A stretch of 64,000 nucleotides of DNA from Hoeflea_A sp965228785 (GCA_965228785.1 CBDDIF010000002.1:2294001-2358000); one strand, 5' to 3'; positions 36,850-46,954 are shown, counted from the stretch's first letter. Notes: generated from the sequence alone by a model not told the origin. Numbers and translations: made by a program.

Positions 36850-38120
36850 GGTTTATTCGATCAGCCGTGCTCCTCGGCCTGTTCATCTCGCCGGACATGG
36901 CCGCGGGCAAGATCCTGTGGTCCGAAAATGGCCACGAGATCGCCTTTGGCGGTTATTTGCGGGCGGGTGTGGGTGCGTCCTCCGGCAGCCCCAATCAAGC
37001 CTGCTTCTGGGCGCCGGGTGCAGCCTGGAAATATCGGCTGGGAAACGAATGCGAGAATTATCTTTCCATCGGCGGCTTGATCAAGCTCGACCTGCCGGAC
37101 AACCGCTTCGCCGAATACTTCAAGTACCAGTTCCGCACGTCCATAGAGGGTGGCTATGGCGAGCCGTTTTCAAGCTCGGAACCAATCCTCAATTTTGTCG
37201 AGTTTGGCCATATTGCCGGTACTCAGGCCAAGGTCTGGGCCGGTCGTCGTGAGGCGCTGCTCAAGGATGTCTACATCACCGACTACAACTACATGAACAC
37301 CCAGGGAGATGGTCTGGGCATCTACGACCTGCCGATCGGTTCTGCCAAGCTCTACAGCTCCTACATCATCGAACGCATCTACGATGATGCCACTACCGGC
37401 AAAGTCTATCAGCACAACCTCGATTTCGGCATCTACGACATCAACACCAACAAGGATGGTTACATCGCCGTCGATCTGCGGCTGTCGAGAATCTTCGACA
37501 ACAACAGCAGCGCCACCGGCATCTATGACACCAACGGTTTCGCTGTCGCGCTGCGTCATCACCAGGCCAATCTGTGGGGCGGCTACAACACGCTGATCGC
37601 GCAGTACGGACGCGGCGCCGCACGCTCGGCCTTTTCCTATCCGTTCGAACCGGATTGGGTCGGTGAAAAGCTGTCCTCCGACACGGCGGCCGCACAATAC
37701 GAGGACGCACAGACCTTCAGGCTGCTCGATACCTATTTCCGCGATGGCGAAAACTGGGCGGTGATCGGTCTGGCTATGTTCGAATACCGGCATTCACTGG
37801 ATTTCGACGGCACCGACCAAACCTGGCTCAGCATCGGAGCCCGACCCACCTGGTTCATCGACGACCATTGGCGGATCACCGCCGAAGTCGGTTTCGACTA
37901 TATCTTCGACCGCAGCGACGATACGCAAGGTTTCCTGCTGAAACAGAGCCTGGCACTGGAGTGGGCACCGAAACGCCAGTTCTTCTCCCGCCCGGTCTGG
38001 CGTGCCTACGTTACCCGGGCCGACTGGAGCAGTGGTTTCGCGGAGGAAATCGGATGGCCGGATTACGCGGGCTCAACCAACGCCTGGAGCGCCGGTTTGC
38101 AGGTGGAGTACTGGTGGTGA
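36846..38120 (+). CDS. LamB-type (maltoporin family) outer-membrane carbohydrate porin
   Basis: A 424-residue outer-membrane beta-barrel. A signal peptide is predicted at residues 1-20. The mature start matches LamB proteins: EIAFGGYLRAGVG, then QACFWAPGAAWKYRLGNECENY with the two conserved cysteines flanking the first loop. The remainder alternates hydrophobic and polar residues as in an 18-stranded barrel, and the chain ends in an aromatic residue (YWW). It should allow passage of linear alpha-glucans or maltodextrins. There is no maltose ABC importer in the operon, so it may serve export of enzyme products as well as uptake. It closes the glucan-type operon. Confidence 0.9.
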   Translation: MRFIRSAVLLGLFISPDMAAGKILWSENGHEIAFGGYLRAGVGASSGSPNQACFWAPGAAWKYRLGNECENYLSIGGLIKLDLPDNRFAEYFKYQFRTSIEGGYGEPFSSSEPILNFVEFGHIAGTQAKVWAGRREALLKDVYITDYNYMNTQGDGLGIYDLPIGSAKLYSSYIIERIYDDATTGKVYQHNLDFGIYDINTNKDGYIAVDLRLSRIFDNNSSATGIYDTNGFAVALRHHQANLWGGYNTLIAQYGRGAARSAFSYPFEPDWVGEKLSSDTAAAQYEDAQTFRLLDTYFRDGENWAVIGLAMFEYRHSLDFDGTDQTWLSIGARPTWFIDDHWRITAEVGFDYIFDRSDDTQGFLLKQSLALEWAPKRQFFSRPVWRAYVTRADWSSGFAEEIGWPDYAGSTNAWSAGLQVEYWW

Positions 38121-38126
38121 TAAAGC

Positions 38127-39548
38127 TCAGCGAAAATCGAATGCGCTCAACCCGGTAACCATCTCGTCCAGCCCCGCGGGGCGGGTAAGCGGCGGTTCGG
38201 CGCGAGACAGGCAGCTCGGGCGCTCGCATAGACGACAGGAAGGGCCGACCGGGGTCGGGGCCTGGCCGGCGCCCGTCACGGCAGCGCCATAGACCACCTC
38301 GTCGCTAAAGCCGATATCGCAGGCGAGCATCAGGGCGGTTCGCCGAACCCGTTCATTATAGGCGACCTGCGGACCTTCGAGTGTTCGCGAGATCACCAGG
38401 AACTCGGCGCCGTCCGGCATCTCGACTGCGTCGACGAAAATCTGGCCGGGTTGCGTGAATGACACGTGGATATTGAGTTTCGGGCAGGCACCCCCAAAGC
38501 GAGAATGGGGGAAACCGCGCGCACCAGCACGCCGGAAACGGTTGCCGGCATTGTCGACCTCGAGCATGAAAAACGGCACACCGGTCGCGCCCGGCCGCTG
38601 CAGCATGGTCAGCCGATTAGCCGCCTGTTCGTATGATACGTGGAAGCGGGAGCGCAGGACATCGACATCGTAACGGGCCCGCTGGGCGGCGGCTTGAAAG
38701 GCGCCATAGGGCATCATCAGAGCATGGGCGGCGTAGCGTGCGATTTCGAAGCGCGCCAGTCGCCGTGCCTCGTCGGACGACAGTTCCAGTTTGCCAAGCT
38801 CCTCGAGGATCGCCTCACGGAATGCCAGTTGCGCCGCCTCCAGGGCGATCTCACGCAATTGATCGAAAGGTGAAAGACGCTCGGACAGGAAAAGCCGCAT
38901 GGAGTGGCGGTCGAAGCGGCGGCGCCAGTTGGGCATGGTGTGGACGGGCAACAGGCGCACGACGATACCATGTTCCTTTGCCAACCAGGTCTTCAGCGCA
39001 GCAGCGAGGTCGTCGCCAGGAGCGAGCTGCACATGGAATGCCTCCGCTGCCGCTTCGATCGGATCGCTGTAATTGCTGCGCTTTTCGAACACGTCGCGAA
39101 CTTCATCGACCGGCAACCGGGTGTCGGTCACTGCTGTAGTGCGCCCCTCCTGGGCCAAGAGATCCGACAGGTCTGACAGACGCGACTGGGACTCCTTGTA
39201 GGCACGATAGAGCTTGAGTACGCCCGATGCCGCGTTGGGCGCCGCATCGGCCACCTCCAGCAGTTCCGTGTCGCCGGGGAGTTCACCGGCCAGCAGCGGG
39301 TCGCTAAACACCTCTTTCAGTGCCGATACGGTTCCCGTGGTCTCGCCCTGGAGCTCATCAAGGTCGAGCTTGTAGACGGTCGACAGCTTGATTAGAAGCT
39401 GCACGGTCAGCGGACGCTGATTACGCTCGATCAGGTTGAGATAGGACGGTGAGATTCCCAGTTCCTCGGCCATGGCCGTCTGGGTCAGCTCCAACTGGTT
39501 GCGAATGCGCCGAAGCCGAGGCCCGGCGAAAATCTTTTGCTCGCTCAT
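38127..39548 (-). CDS. ScfR/RamB-type XRE-family regulator of short-chain fatty acid and glyoxylate metabolism
   Basis: A 473-residue regulator. The N-terminal helix-turn-helix (about 10-64) has LRRIRNQLELTQTAMAEELG and SPSYLNLIERNQRPLT. Next is an IrrE/DUF955-type region (about 175-300; the metallopeptidase HExxH is degenerate), and the DUF2083 C-terminal part has GACPKLNIHVSFTQPGQIF and a cysteine-rich segment CRLCERPSC. RamB of Corynebacterium and ScfR homologues control aceA/aceB. It is divergent from isocitrate lyase with a 233-base AT-rich region between them, which suggests direct control. The end lies 6 bases from the LamB gene end (convergent). Confidence 0.88.
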   Translation of the reverse strand: MSEQKIFAGPRLRRIRNQLELTQTAMAEELGISPSYLNLIERNQRPLTVQLLIKLSTVYKLDLDELQGETTGTVSALKEVFSDPLLAGELPGDTELLEVADAAPNAASGVLKLYRAYKESQSRLSDLSDLLAQEGRTTAVTDTRLPVDEVRDVFEKRSNYSDPIEAAAEAFHVQLAPGDDLAAALKTWLAKEHGIVVRLLPVHTMPNWRRRFDRHSMRLFLSERLSPFDQLREIALEAAQLAFREAILEELGKLELSSDEARRLARFEIARYAAHALMMPYGAFQAAAQRARYDVDVLRSRFHVSYEQAANRLTMLQRPGATGVPFFMLEVDNAGNRFRRAGARGFPHSRFGGACPKLNIHVSFTQPGQIFVDAVEMPDGAEFLVISRTLEGPQVAYNERVRRTALMLACDIGFSDEVVYGAAVTGAGQAPTPVGPSCRLCERPSCLSRAEPPLTRPAGLDEMVTGLSAFDFR

Positions 39549-39781
39549 GGAAATTTACACGTTTTTACAAACTTTTCAGCCCGACCTCTATTACAATCTT
39601 TACAAAATTACAAATCGGAATTGTCAAAATCTCAACATCGTGACCCCTTTAACCATCTCTTTTTGCTGATTTTCCTGTGTCGATTGTGCGTTGCGGTGTA
39701 AAAACAGTCACATCAAATGCGAACAACAGCGCTGCGAACACTCAAATGGGCAGCGATCAGAGATAAGTAACGGAGATCGGC
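39549..39781. promoter_or_regulatory. Divergent control region of scfR-type regulator and aceA
   Basis: A 233-base AT-rich region with repeated TTACAAA-type words (TTTACACG at 39553, TTTTTACAAAC, TCTTTACAAAATTACAAAT around 39597-39615, GTGTAAAAA near 39699). These are plausible RamB/ScfR operator half-sites. Exact promoter elements were not resolved. Confidence 0.5.
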
Positions 39782-41071
<1,290 letters not shown>

Positions 41072-41114
41072 GCCGTCATCGCACCCTGCCAACGCCAGAC
41101 AAGGAGTACCGACA

Positions 41115-41351
41115 ATGGCACCGCAGACACGCGTCAAGGAACGGGCCGAAGAACAGTCTTCGGCCATGACGGCAGACCAGCAGGCGGCTATCCGCATGGT
41201 GGCCAATGACCTGCATCGACTGAACCAGTCTGTGATGAAGGCCGTGGATGCAGGCGTGTCGGTGGAGCTCGTCCGCTCGGCCCGCCACCACGGTGGGGAA
41301 GGCAACTGGGGCGACTTGCTCATTCCGGTCATCGTCACCCAAGGTCGCTGA
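41115..41351 (+). CDS. Small conserved-looking protein downstream of aceA
   Basis: A 78-residue soluble protein in the same direction as aceA, 43 bases after it. The ATG at 41115 has AAGGAG at 8-base spacing, stronger than many starts here, and a terminator follows, so it is likely a genuine gene. It has no signal peptide or transmembrane helix. Residues 20-60 are predicted helical (QQAAIRMVANDLHRLNQSVM), and the end is ARHHGGEGNWGDLLIPVIV. I do not recognise a named family. The operon position suggests a role linked to acetate growth or the glyoxylate enzyme, which is inference. Confidence 0.7.
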   Translation: MAPQTRVKERAEEQSSAMTADQQAAIRMVANDLHRLNQSVMKAVDAGVSVELVRSARHHGGEGNWGDLLIPVIVTQGR

Positions 41352-41422
41352 CCCAATCCCCTTGTCCTCTCCTTGAGCAGGACGGCGGCTTACCCGCTGG
41401 CCGATCTCAAGCAGCAAGAACT

Positions 41423-41461
41423 GGCCGCTGCACGCCCCAACGTGCAGCGGCCTCTTTTTTG
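41423..41461 (+). terminator. Rho-independent terminator of the aceA unit
   Basis: A perfect 12-pair stem (GGCCGCTGCACG at 41423-41434 with CGTGCAGCGGCC at 41441-41452), loop CCCCAA, followed by TCTTTTTT. Confidence 0.93.
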
Positions 41462-41558
41462 TAAAAGTTCGCTCAGAGGCGGTGTGGAACAAAGCTGCTG
41501 TAATGCGGTTCGCTTTGCTTTATGAGATCCCATAACCCATCGACCAAACGAGCAATTC

Positions 41559-43004
41559 ATGGCCGACAAAGCGAAAAAGCCTGCACGCGCCAAAGCCGGT
41601 ACCGGCAAAAAGCCACCGAAGCGCCCGGCCTATGTCGACAATGTGCGCGGTGTCGAGAACTGGAAGCAGGTCAATGAGTGGCTTGCCTGGCGGGGTATCG
41701 AGGACATCGAGTGCATCACGCCTGATCTTGCCGGCGTGCCGCGCGGCAAAATGATGCCCGCATCGAAATTCACCTCGAATACGTCGCTCGCTCTGCCGAC
41801 GGCGATCTACAGGCAGACCATCTCGGGAGCGTACCCGTCGGAGACCGGCAATTTCCGCCATGATCCGCTTGATGGCGACTTCAAGCTGGTCCCGGATCTC
41901 GCAACCCTGTCCGCGGTCCCATGGGAAACCGACCCAACCGCGCAGGTGGTCTGCGACATGGTGGATACCGATGGCAATGCCGTGTCCTACGGGCCGCGCT
42001 CGGTGCTCAAGCGGGTCATTTCGCTCTACGAACGGGAAGGCTGGCTGCCGGCTGTGGCACCGGAGATCGAATTCTACCTGATCGCCAAGAATGACGATCC
42101 GGACTACCCGCTGCAGCCGCCTGTCGGCCGCTCAGGACGACGCATCCTGCCGGGGCAATCCTACTCCATCGCCGGCGTCAACGAATTCGACGAACTGATC
42201 GACGACATCTATCACTATTCCGAAGCGCAGGGCCTTGAGATCGACACGCTGATCCATGAGGAGGGGCCGGCCCAACTGGAGATCAACCTGCGGCATGGCG
42301 ACCCGCTGGAGCTTGCCGACCAGGTATTCCTATTCAAGCGCACCCTGCGCGAAGCAGCACTCAACCACAACATCTATGCCACCTTCATGGCGAAACCGAT
42401 GCAGGGCCAGGCCGGCTCTGCGCTTCACATCCACCAGTCGGTGGTCGAGGCCAGGAGCGGACGTAATATCTTCAGCAACCCGGACGGTTCGCCGTCGCCG
42501 CTGTTCTTTGCCTTCATCGGTGGATTGCAGCATTTCATTCCGAAGGCGTTGGTTATGATGGCGCCTTATGTCAATTCTTACCGGCGGCTGACGCCCAACA
42601 TGGCCTGCCCGGTCAACAACGCCTGGGGCTACGACAATCGCACGGTCGCCTTCCGGGTGCCCCATTCCGACCCACAGGCGCGGCGACTGGAGAACCGACT
42701 GCCCTCCTCCGATGCCAATCCTTATCTGGCGATCGCTGCATCGCTGGCCTGCGGCTGGCTCGGCATGAAGCGTGAGATCGTCCCGGACAGCCCGACCGAG
42801 ACGACAGCCAATCTCGGAAACACTGTCGAGCTGCCACGTGGCTTGCAGGAAGCGGTGGCGCTGCTCGAGGGTGAGCCGGCCTTCGCGGAAGTGTTCGGGT
42901 CCGAGTTCATCGACATTTATGCCGGGGTCAAGCGGGGTGAATTCGAAACCTTCATGGAGGTTATCAGCCCGTGGGAGCGAGAGTTCCTGCTGCTGAACGT
43001 GTAG
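41559..43004 (+). CDS. Glutamine-synthetase-family ligase (PuuA-like gamma-glutamyl-amine synthetase probable)
   Basis: A 481-residue ATP-dependent ligase. The N-terminal 25 residues are Lys/Pro/Ala-rich and unlike classical GlnA. Catalytic-domain motifs present: EIEFYLI (metal ligands), EGPAQLEINL, SALHIHQSV for the H-x-H-x-S nucleotide site, PNMACPVNNAWGYDN and NRLPSSDANPY. The tyrosine adenylylation motif of GlnA-I is absent. The pattern fits the GlnT/PuuA group that condenses glutamate with amines such as putrescine rather than ammonia. No other polyamine gene is next to it, so the amine substrate is not established. It is convergent with the kinase gene, 9 bases apart. Confidence 0.85.
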   Translation: MADKAKKPARAKAGTGKKPPKRPAYVDNVRGVENWKQVNEWLAWRGIEDIECITPDLAGVPRGKMMPASKFTSNTSLALPTAIYRQTISGAYPSETGNFRHDPLDGDFKLVPDLATLSAVPWETDPTAQVVCDMVDTDGNAVSYGPRSVLKRVISLYEREGWLPAVAPEIEFYLIAKNDDPDYPLQPPVGRSGRRILPGQSYSIAGVNEFDELIDDIYHYSEAQGLEIDTLIHEEGPAQLEINLRHGDPLELADQVFLFKRTLREAALNHNIYATFMAKPMQGQAGSALHIHQSVVEARSGRNIFSNPDGSPSPLFFAFIGGLQHFIPKALVMMAPYVNSYRRLTPNMACPVNNAWGYDNRTVAFRVPHSDPQARRLENRLPSSDANPYLAIAASLACGWLGMKREIVPDSPTETTANLGNTVELPRGLQEAVALLEGEPAFAEVFGSEFIDIYAGVKRGEFETFMEVISPWEREFLLLNV

Positions 43005-43013
43005 GACGAGCCG

Positions 43014-43922
43014 TCAGGCTTCGAAATTTTGGTCCGTTGCCATTCTCGCGGTCAACGCGGTTTTCTCGACATTTACGTCCAACCGGTCAGCCATCTCCAG
43101 AAAACCGGGCCCTGGATGTCCACCATGCATGGCCGCAAGCTGATCAGCCGTTTCGACCAGGCAAGTTTGCAGTTCACCAAAAAGGCTGTGGTCCCCGTAC
43201 GCTTGTTGGATAACGCGGCTGATAAACCGAATATGGTCACCGGTCCATTCGAGGTCACTCCTGTGAGACGCACCTGACCGGCTTTTTTCAGACATCGAGC
43301 CGAAGTCTATGACGATGGGCTTGCAATCCTCTCCCGAGCGGTCGCCGCGTCGGATCCGCTGGATGAGGATATTGTCGGCATGCAGATCGTTGTGGAACAG
43401 ATTTGCATCCGAAAGCGCCTCGAGGAATCGCAAAAGCTCGGCGGATATCACGGCCAGTTGGCGCCAGTTCAATTGCGATTTGCCGGCCAAGGCGTCCGAC
43501 AGTCCAAGCTCCCCGAGATAGGGCATGACCATCACGTGGCACTCAATGCCGTCTCCGCCAAAATCCGCAACCGCGTCGAAGCACTCGACGATGGGAACGG
43601 CGACGGACGAAGCTGCGGAGAGCTGTTTGTGATAAAAACACTCGCGATAGAAATCCTTGCCAAAAAAGTCATACGTCGACTTTGGAATGATCTTCAAAAC
43701 GAATTGCTGTGTCGGGTCGGAACTCGGTACAGCCAGAAAAATTGCTCCGTAGAACCCCAATCCAAGTGGCTTGGACAGCCGAAACCGAGCCAGATGAGTC
43801 GGGGCATATTTCAAAGGAAAATCGTAGGGCCGCCCGCAATAGGGGCAACGATCGGTTAATCTTCGCACCGAAAAGTCGGAACGGGGGCACTTGAAACAGC
43901 AGTATTTCCCCGACATCCTCAT
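43014..43922 (-). CDS. Zinc-ribbon-bearing serine/threonine protein kinase
   Basis: A 302-residue predicted kinase. Residues 9-29 form a short zinc ribbon (Cys9, Cys12, Cys26, Cys29, the last two in CPYCG). The kinase domain follows: a glycine-rich loop LGLGFYGAIFLAVP (about 53-66), Lys77 in FVLKIIPK, catalytic HND (177-179) in FHNDLHADNILI and metal-binding DFG (206-208). HND in place of HRD resembles atypical bacterial kinases. There is no transmembrane segment or PASTA/WD domain. It is divergent from a HIT-family gene 81 bases away. Targets and trigger are unknown; the pairing suggests a stress or defence role, which is speculative. Confidence 0.85.
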   Translation of the reverse strand: MRMSGKYCCFKCPRSDFSVRRLTDRCPYCGRPYDFPLKYAPTHLARFRLSKPLGLGFYGAIFLAVPSSDPTQQFVLKIIPKSTYDFFGKDFYRECFYHKQLSAASSVAVPIVECFDAVADFGGDGIECHVMVMPYLGELGLSDALAGKSQLNWRQLAVISAELLRFLEALSDANLFHNDLHADNILIQRIRRGDRSGEDCKPIVIDFGSMSEKSRSGASHRSDLEWTGDHIRFISRVIQQAYGDHSLFGELQTCLVETADQLAAMHGGHPGPGFLEMADRLDVNVEKTALTARMATDQNFEA

Positions 43923-44003
43923 GACGGCGGATGAGTAGATGCTCGCGCTTGCCCGGACAAATTCTCACCTCCAACCCATAGTATTGGTCTGCGTGAGAGA
44001 CCC

Positions 44004-44756
44004 ATGTCCAGGATAACGAAACAGGGCAGAATGATCAAAACGCTCGGCGATTGCGAATTTTGTGCGCAGGTGCGCAGGAAATACACAATCTCGAACCGCA
44101 TTTTGTACCAAAGCAACCGCTTGACGGCGTGGCCCAGTCTCGGCGCGCTGACCCCGGGCCACATCCTCATATTGCCGAACCAGCATTTCCAGGGGTGCCT
44201 GGCGATGGAGGAAGGTCATCGGATGGAGATGATGCAACTGGTCGATGCGTGCACGCGCGTCCTCGACGGTCGGTACACTGGCCTGCTGGTTGGCGAACAT
44301 GGAAATCAAGTCTCGGGAGATCCCAAGAGCCGCAACGGCGACTTCGCACCAACATGTGTGGATCATGCCCACATGCATGTCATTCCTGTCTTGGCTGATT
44401 TCCACCAGGCCCTTGAGCGGTACAGTTCCGTCTTGGGCAAACCAGATCTGTTTTTAACCAGAGAAGAGCTGCAGACCCGACACCTCGATCTGGGCGAATA
44501 CCAACTCCTCGGTGACGGTGACGACAACTGGGTCCTGTGGACGGAGCCCCAGAACGCGGGGTCTCAGTTCATTCGCAAAGTCAGCGCAGAACTGCTGGGG
44601 AAGCCGCGGGAATACAACTGGCGTGAGTTTCCCAACTACCAAACCATTGCCGAAACTCGGGACCTGCTTTGTGGTGTTTACGCCTCGCTGCCAGAAAATC
44701 TGGTTGCGGAGTGGGGTGATCCCCAAGCAAAGTTCGACCTGGGACATGAAAGTTGA
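44004..44756 (+). CDS. HIT-domain (histidine triad) nucleotide-binding protein
   Basis: A 250-residue protein. Cys17 and Cys20 (CEFC) begin the fold as in Fhit/galactose-1-phosphate uridylyltransferase-like HIT proteins. LTPGHILILPNQH (about 49-61) is the conserved strand. The triad is HAHMHV (His121, His123, His125). HIT proteins hydrolyse or transfer nucleotidyl groups through the middle histidine. A C-terminal extension of about 115 residues, not typical of HINT proteins, contains WVLWTEPQNAGSQF and NWREFPNY. The start at 44004 is the longest; ATG 44031 is an alternative. Its partner on the other strand is a protein kinase. Confidence 0.83.
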   Translation: MSRITKQGRMIKTLGDCEFCAQVRRKYTISNRILYQSNRLTAWPSLGALTPGHILILPNQHFQGCLAMEEGHRMEMMQLVDACTRVLDGRYTGLLVGEHGNQVSGDPKSRNGDFAPTCVDHAHMHVIPVLADFHQALERYSSVLGKPDLFLTREELQTRHLDLGEYQLLGDGDDNWVLWTEPQNAGSQFIRKVSAELLGKPREYNWREFPNYQTIAETRDLLCGVYASLPENLVAEWGDPQAKFDLGHES

Positions 44757-45002
44757 CGTCACGCACAACCGGACGATTTCGAGACTTTTGTTGAGATGTT
44801 CAGACCGCGCAGACCAAAGTTCGGGCTGCTCCAGGCTTAAAGCCGAAAATTGCTACAATCAGACGCCCGGCGTTAACCCCGTTTATAGAATAGAGGGGAG
44901 AGAATAGCGGTCCTCTGTCGTCAGGCGCCTTATTGACCGTTAAGAATGTCTTTGGAAGCTTGATATCTGACGGGTGCGATTTGCTTCGGCGGAATTTCGT
45001 GG

Positions 45003-45779
45003 ATGAATAGAGGGCGGGCGAAATTGGGCCTCATCAGCAAATATCGAGATGGCACTGCTGCGGTCGCGGGCGCACCCCTGGTGCGTCCACGAACCCTTGC
45101 GGAAACGGTGGGCCATCACTGGTGCATGCTGCTCTACTGGACGCACTATTGGCTGTGGGATCGTCGCTTCGAAGGTGACGAGCAGGTGGCAACCAGCGGC
45201 ACAGTTCACCGCGAACACCTTGAGCCCGTCAGCACCGCACATGCGGACCTGTCCTATGAATACGGCGCATCGCCACGGCTCGTGGTCAACTGGATCCTCG
45301 ACGGTCTGAATGTCGATCTGAGCAGGTTTTCGTTCATAGACTACGGTTCCGGTCGCGGCCGGGTTCTGCTGACCGCCGCCAAGAGGCCCTTTCGCGCGGT
45401 GCGCGGTATCGAGTTCTGCAGCGTTTTGCACAAGCAGGCGGAGCGCAATATATCCGGATGTGCAGAAACAGACATTGCTTGCCAGGATGTGAAATCAGTC
45501 TTCAGCGATGTGCTCGATTACGATCTTCCGGACAGCGATTGCATTCTCTATTTCTTCAATCCGTTCGAGGCGGAACTGCTCGACCGCGTGGTGCGCAAAT
45601 ACACGAACTCTCCCAAATGCGGACGGGATCGCGTGATCATCGTCTACTACAATGCCAAGCACGACCGGACGTTGATGGAAAACAACCACGTCCGCGTCAA
45701 ACGCTTGGCTCTGTGGGCGCGCCTCAGGCTCAAACTGCTGAGCCCGCACCCGGTGCAGGTCTACGAAATCGTCGGCTAA
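45003..45779 (+). CDS. Class I SAM-dependent methyltransferase
   Basis: A 258-residue protein. The SAM-binding motif I is FIDYGSGRGRVLL (about 113-125), followed by the acidic strand end GIEFC. Later Rossmann strands are visible (DCILYFFNPF, RVIIVYYN). The first 60 residues, with WCMLLYWTHYWLWDRRF, are hydrophobic and aromatic and may help membrane association or substrate binding. The substrate is unknown; the fold class also includes protein and small-molecule methyltransferases. It overlaps by 4 bases with the end of the convergent winged-helix/hydrolase gene. Confidence 0.8.
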   Translation: MNRGRAKLGLISKYRDGTAAVAGAPLVRPRTLAETVGHHWCMLLYWTHYWLWDRRFEGDEQVATSGTVHREHLEPVSTAHADLSYEYGASPRLVVNWILDGLNVDLSRFSFIDYGSGRGRVLLTAAKRPFRAVRGIEFCSVLHKQAERNISGCAETDIACQDVKSVFSDVLDYDLPDSDCILYFFNPFEAELLDRVVRKYTNSPKCGRDRVIIVYYNAKHDRTLMENNHVRVKRLALWARLRLKLLSPHPVQVYEIVG

Positions 45780-46954
45780 CCGGCCAGAAAATCCTCAATC
45801 ATCGACATCATGATCTGCCAGCATTCTTCCTGCGGCAGCGGATAGTGATTGCGGCTTTCCAGGACGGCGAGTTGCGCATCCGGGATGCCCTTCGCCAGTT
45901 TCTGCCCTTCCGAGAGCGGGTGTACGGCATCACCGCGGCAATGCAGCACCAGCGTCGGTGCCTTCACCTTCGCAAGAAGGTGAGCGACCGAGTGGTTATT
46001 ATAGAACTCGCGGCCACGAATTTCGTTTTCGACCGGGCAGCTGTTTTGCACATCACGGGCAATGCGGCGAACCTGTTCCTGGGTCGCCGTTGGAAGGTAG
46101 ACGGATATATAGCCGGCAACGAATGCGCTGTCGGGCGTTTCCCACCCCTCCTCCGCCATCTTCAGGATAGCGTCTCGGTCGCCGCTTCGGGACCCGCCAT
46201 CGCGCACAGTGCGGCCGTCGACATAGCCGCCGAGCAGCACGAGCCTTGAAACCAGTTGCGGGTAGCGCGCGGCGAATTCAATGGCGACCATTGCGCCATT
46301 CGAGCATCCCAGCAACGCCAGACGGTCGATGCACAGCGCATCGGCCACTGCTTTCAGATCCTCGGCACTGCGAACAGCGCTGAAGTTATCGACGTCCAGG
46401 TCTGACAAGCCGCAACCGCGATGATCAACGCGGATCAGCGAGTGAGTTTTACACAGACGATCGAAGAAAGTCCGGTCGGTCGGTTCAACCCATTCCAGCT
46501 CCAGATGGGTCGGGTGATGGGCCGCCCGCAACAGCGGCGGCCCTGTGCCTGACATCGCATATGCGATTTTCACGCCGTCATCCGCGCTCGCATAACGCAC
46601 GGTCGGGCGCGGCAAGGCACCGGTCACATGCGAAGCCGTCCGATCGGCTCCCGCCACGTCTGCCACAAACTGAATACCTCTTCGCGGAACAGTCCGGATG
46701 ATGCTTTGTGCCTTGCCGTCATCGCCCACCGCCCGCCGGGCTGCGGCAACCCGCGCGGTTATCGCGGAATCCGACACCTGCCGCCCTGACCAGACGGCCT
46801 CGATCAGTTCATCACGGGATATCAGCTTCCGCGGGTTGCGCACCAAAAGATGAAGAAGGTCAAAGACCTGCGGCTCGATGCTCTGCACCTCACCGTCGCG
46901 AGTCAGTGTGAATGCCGTATCGTCAAGGACACAGTCTGCGAACCGGTAGCGCAT
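45776..46954 (-). CDS. Winged-helix DNA-binding domain fused to an alpha/beta hydrolase
   Basis: A 392-residue fusion. The N-terminal part (1-100) is an OmpR/CadC-type winged helix: EPQVFDLLHLLVRNPRKLIS, RDELIEAVW and RTVPRRGIQFVA. No receiver or transmembrane helix is attached. From about 115 on it is an alpha/beta hydrolase: an RVDHRGCGLSD strand, nucleophile serine in LLGCSNGA (GxSxG), a late acid in HCRGDAVHP and histidine in SRNHYPL. This layout occurs in a known family of orphan bacterial regulators, where the hydrolase may bind or cleave an ester/lactone signal. ATG 46954 is chosen over GTG 46987 because MRYRF is the usual start of such proteins. Confidence 0.85.
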   Translation of the reverse strand: MRYRFADCVLDDTAFTLTRDGEVQSIEPQVFDLLHLLVRNPRKLISRDELIEAVWSGRQVSDSAITARVAAARRAVGDDGKAQSIIRTVPRRGIQFVADVAGADRTASHVTGALPRPTVRYASADDGVKIAYAMSGTGPPLLRAAHHPTHLELEWVEPTDRTFFDRLCKTHSLIRVDHRGCGLSDLDVDNFSAVRSAEDLKAVADALCIDRLALLGCSNGAMVAIEFAARYPQLVSRLVLLGGYVDGRTVRDGGSRSGDRDAILKMAEEGWETPDSAFVAGYISVYLPTATQEQVRRIARDVQNSCPVENEIRGREFYNNHSVAHLLAKVKAPTLVLHCRGDAVHPLSEGQKLAKGIPDAQLAVLESRNHYPLPQEECWQIMMSMIEDFLAG

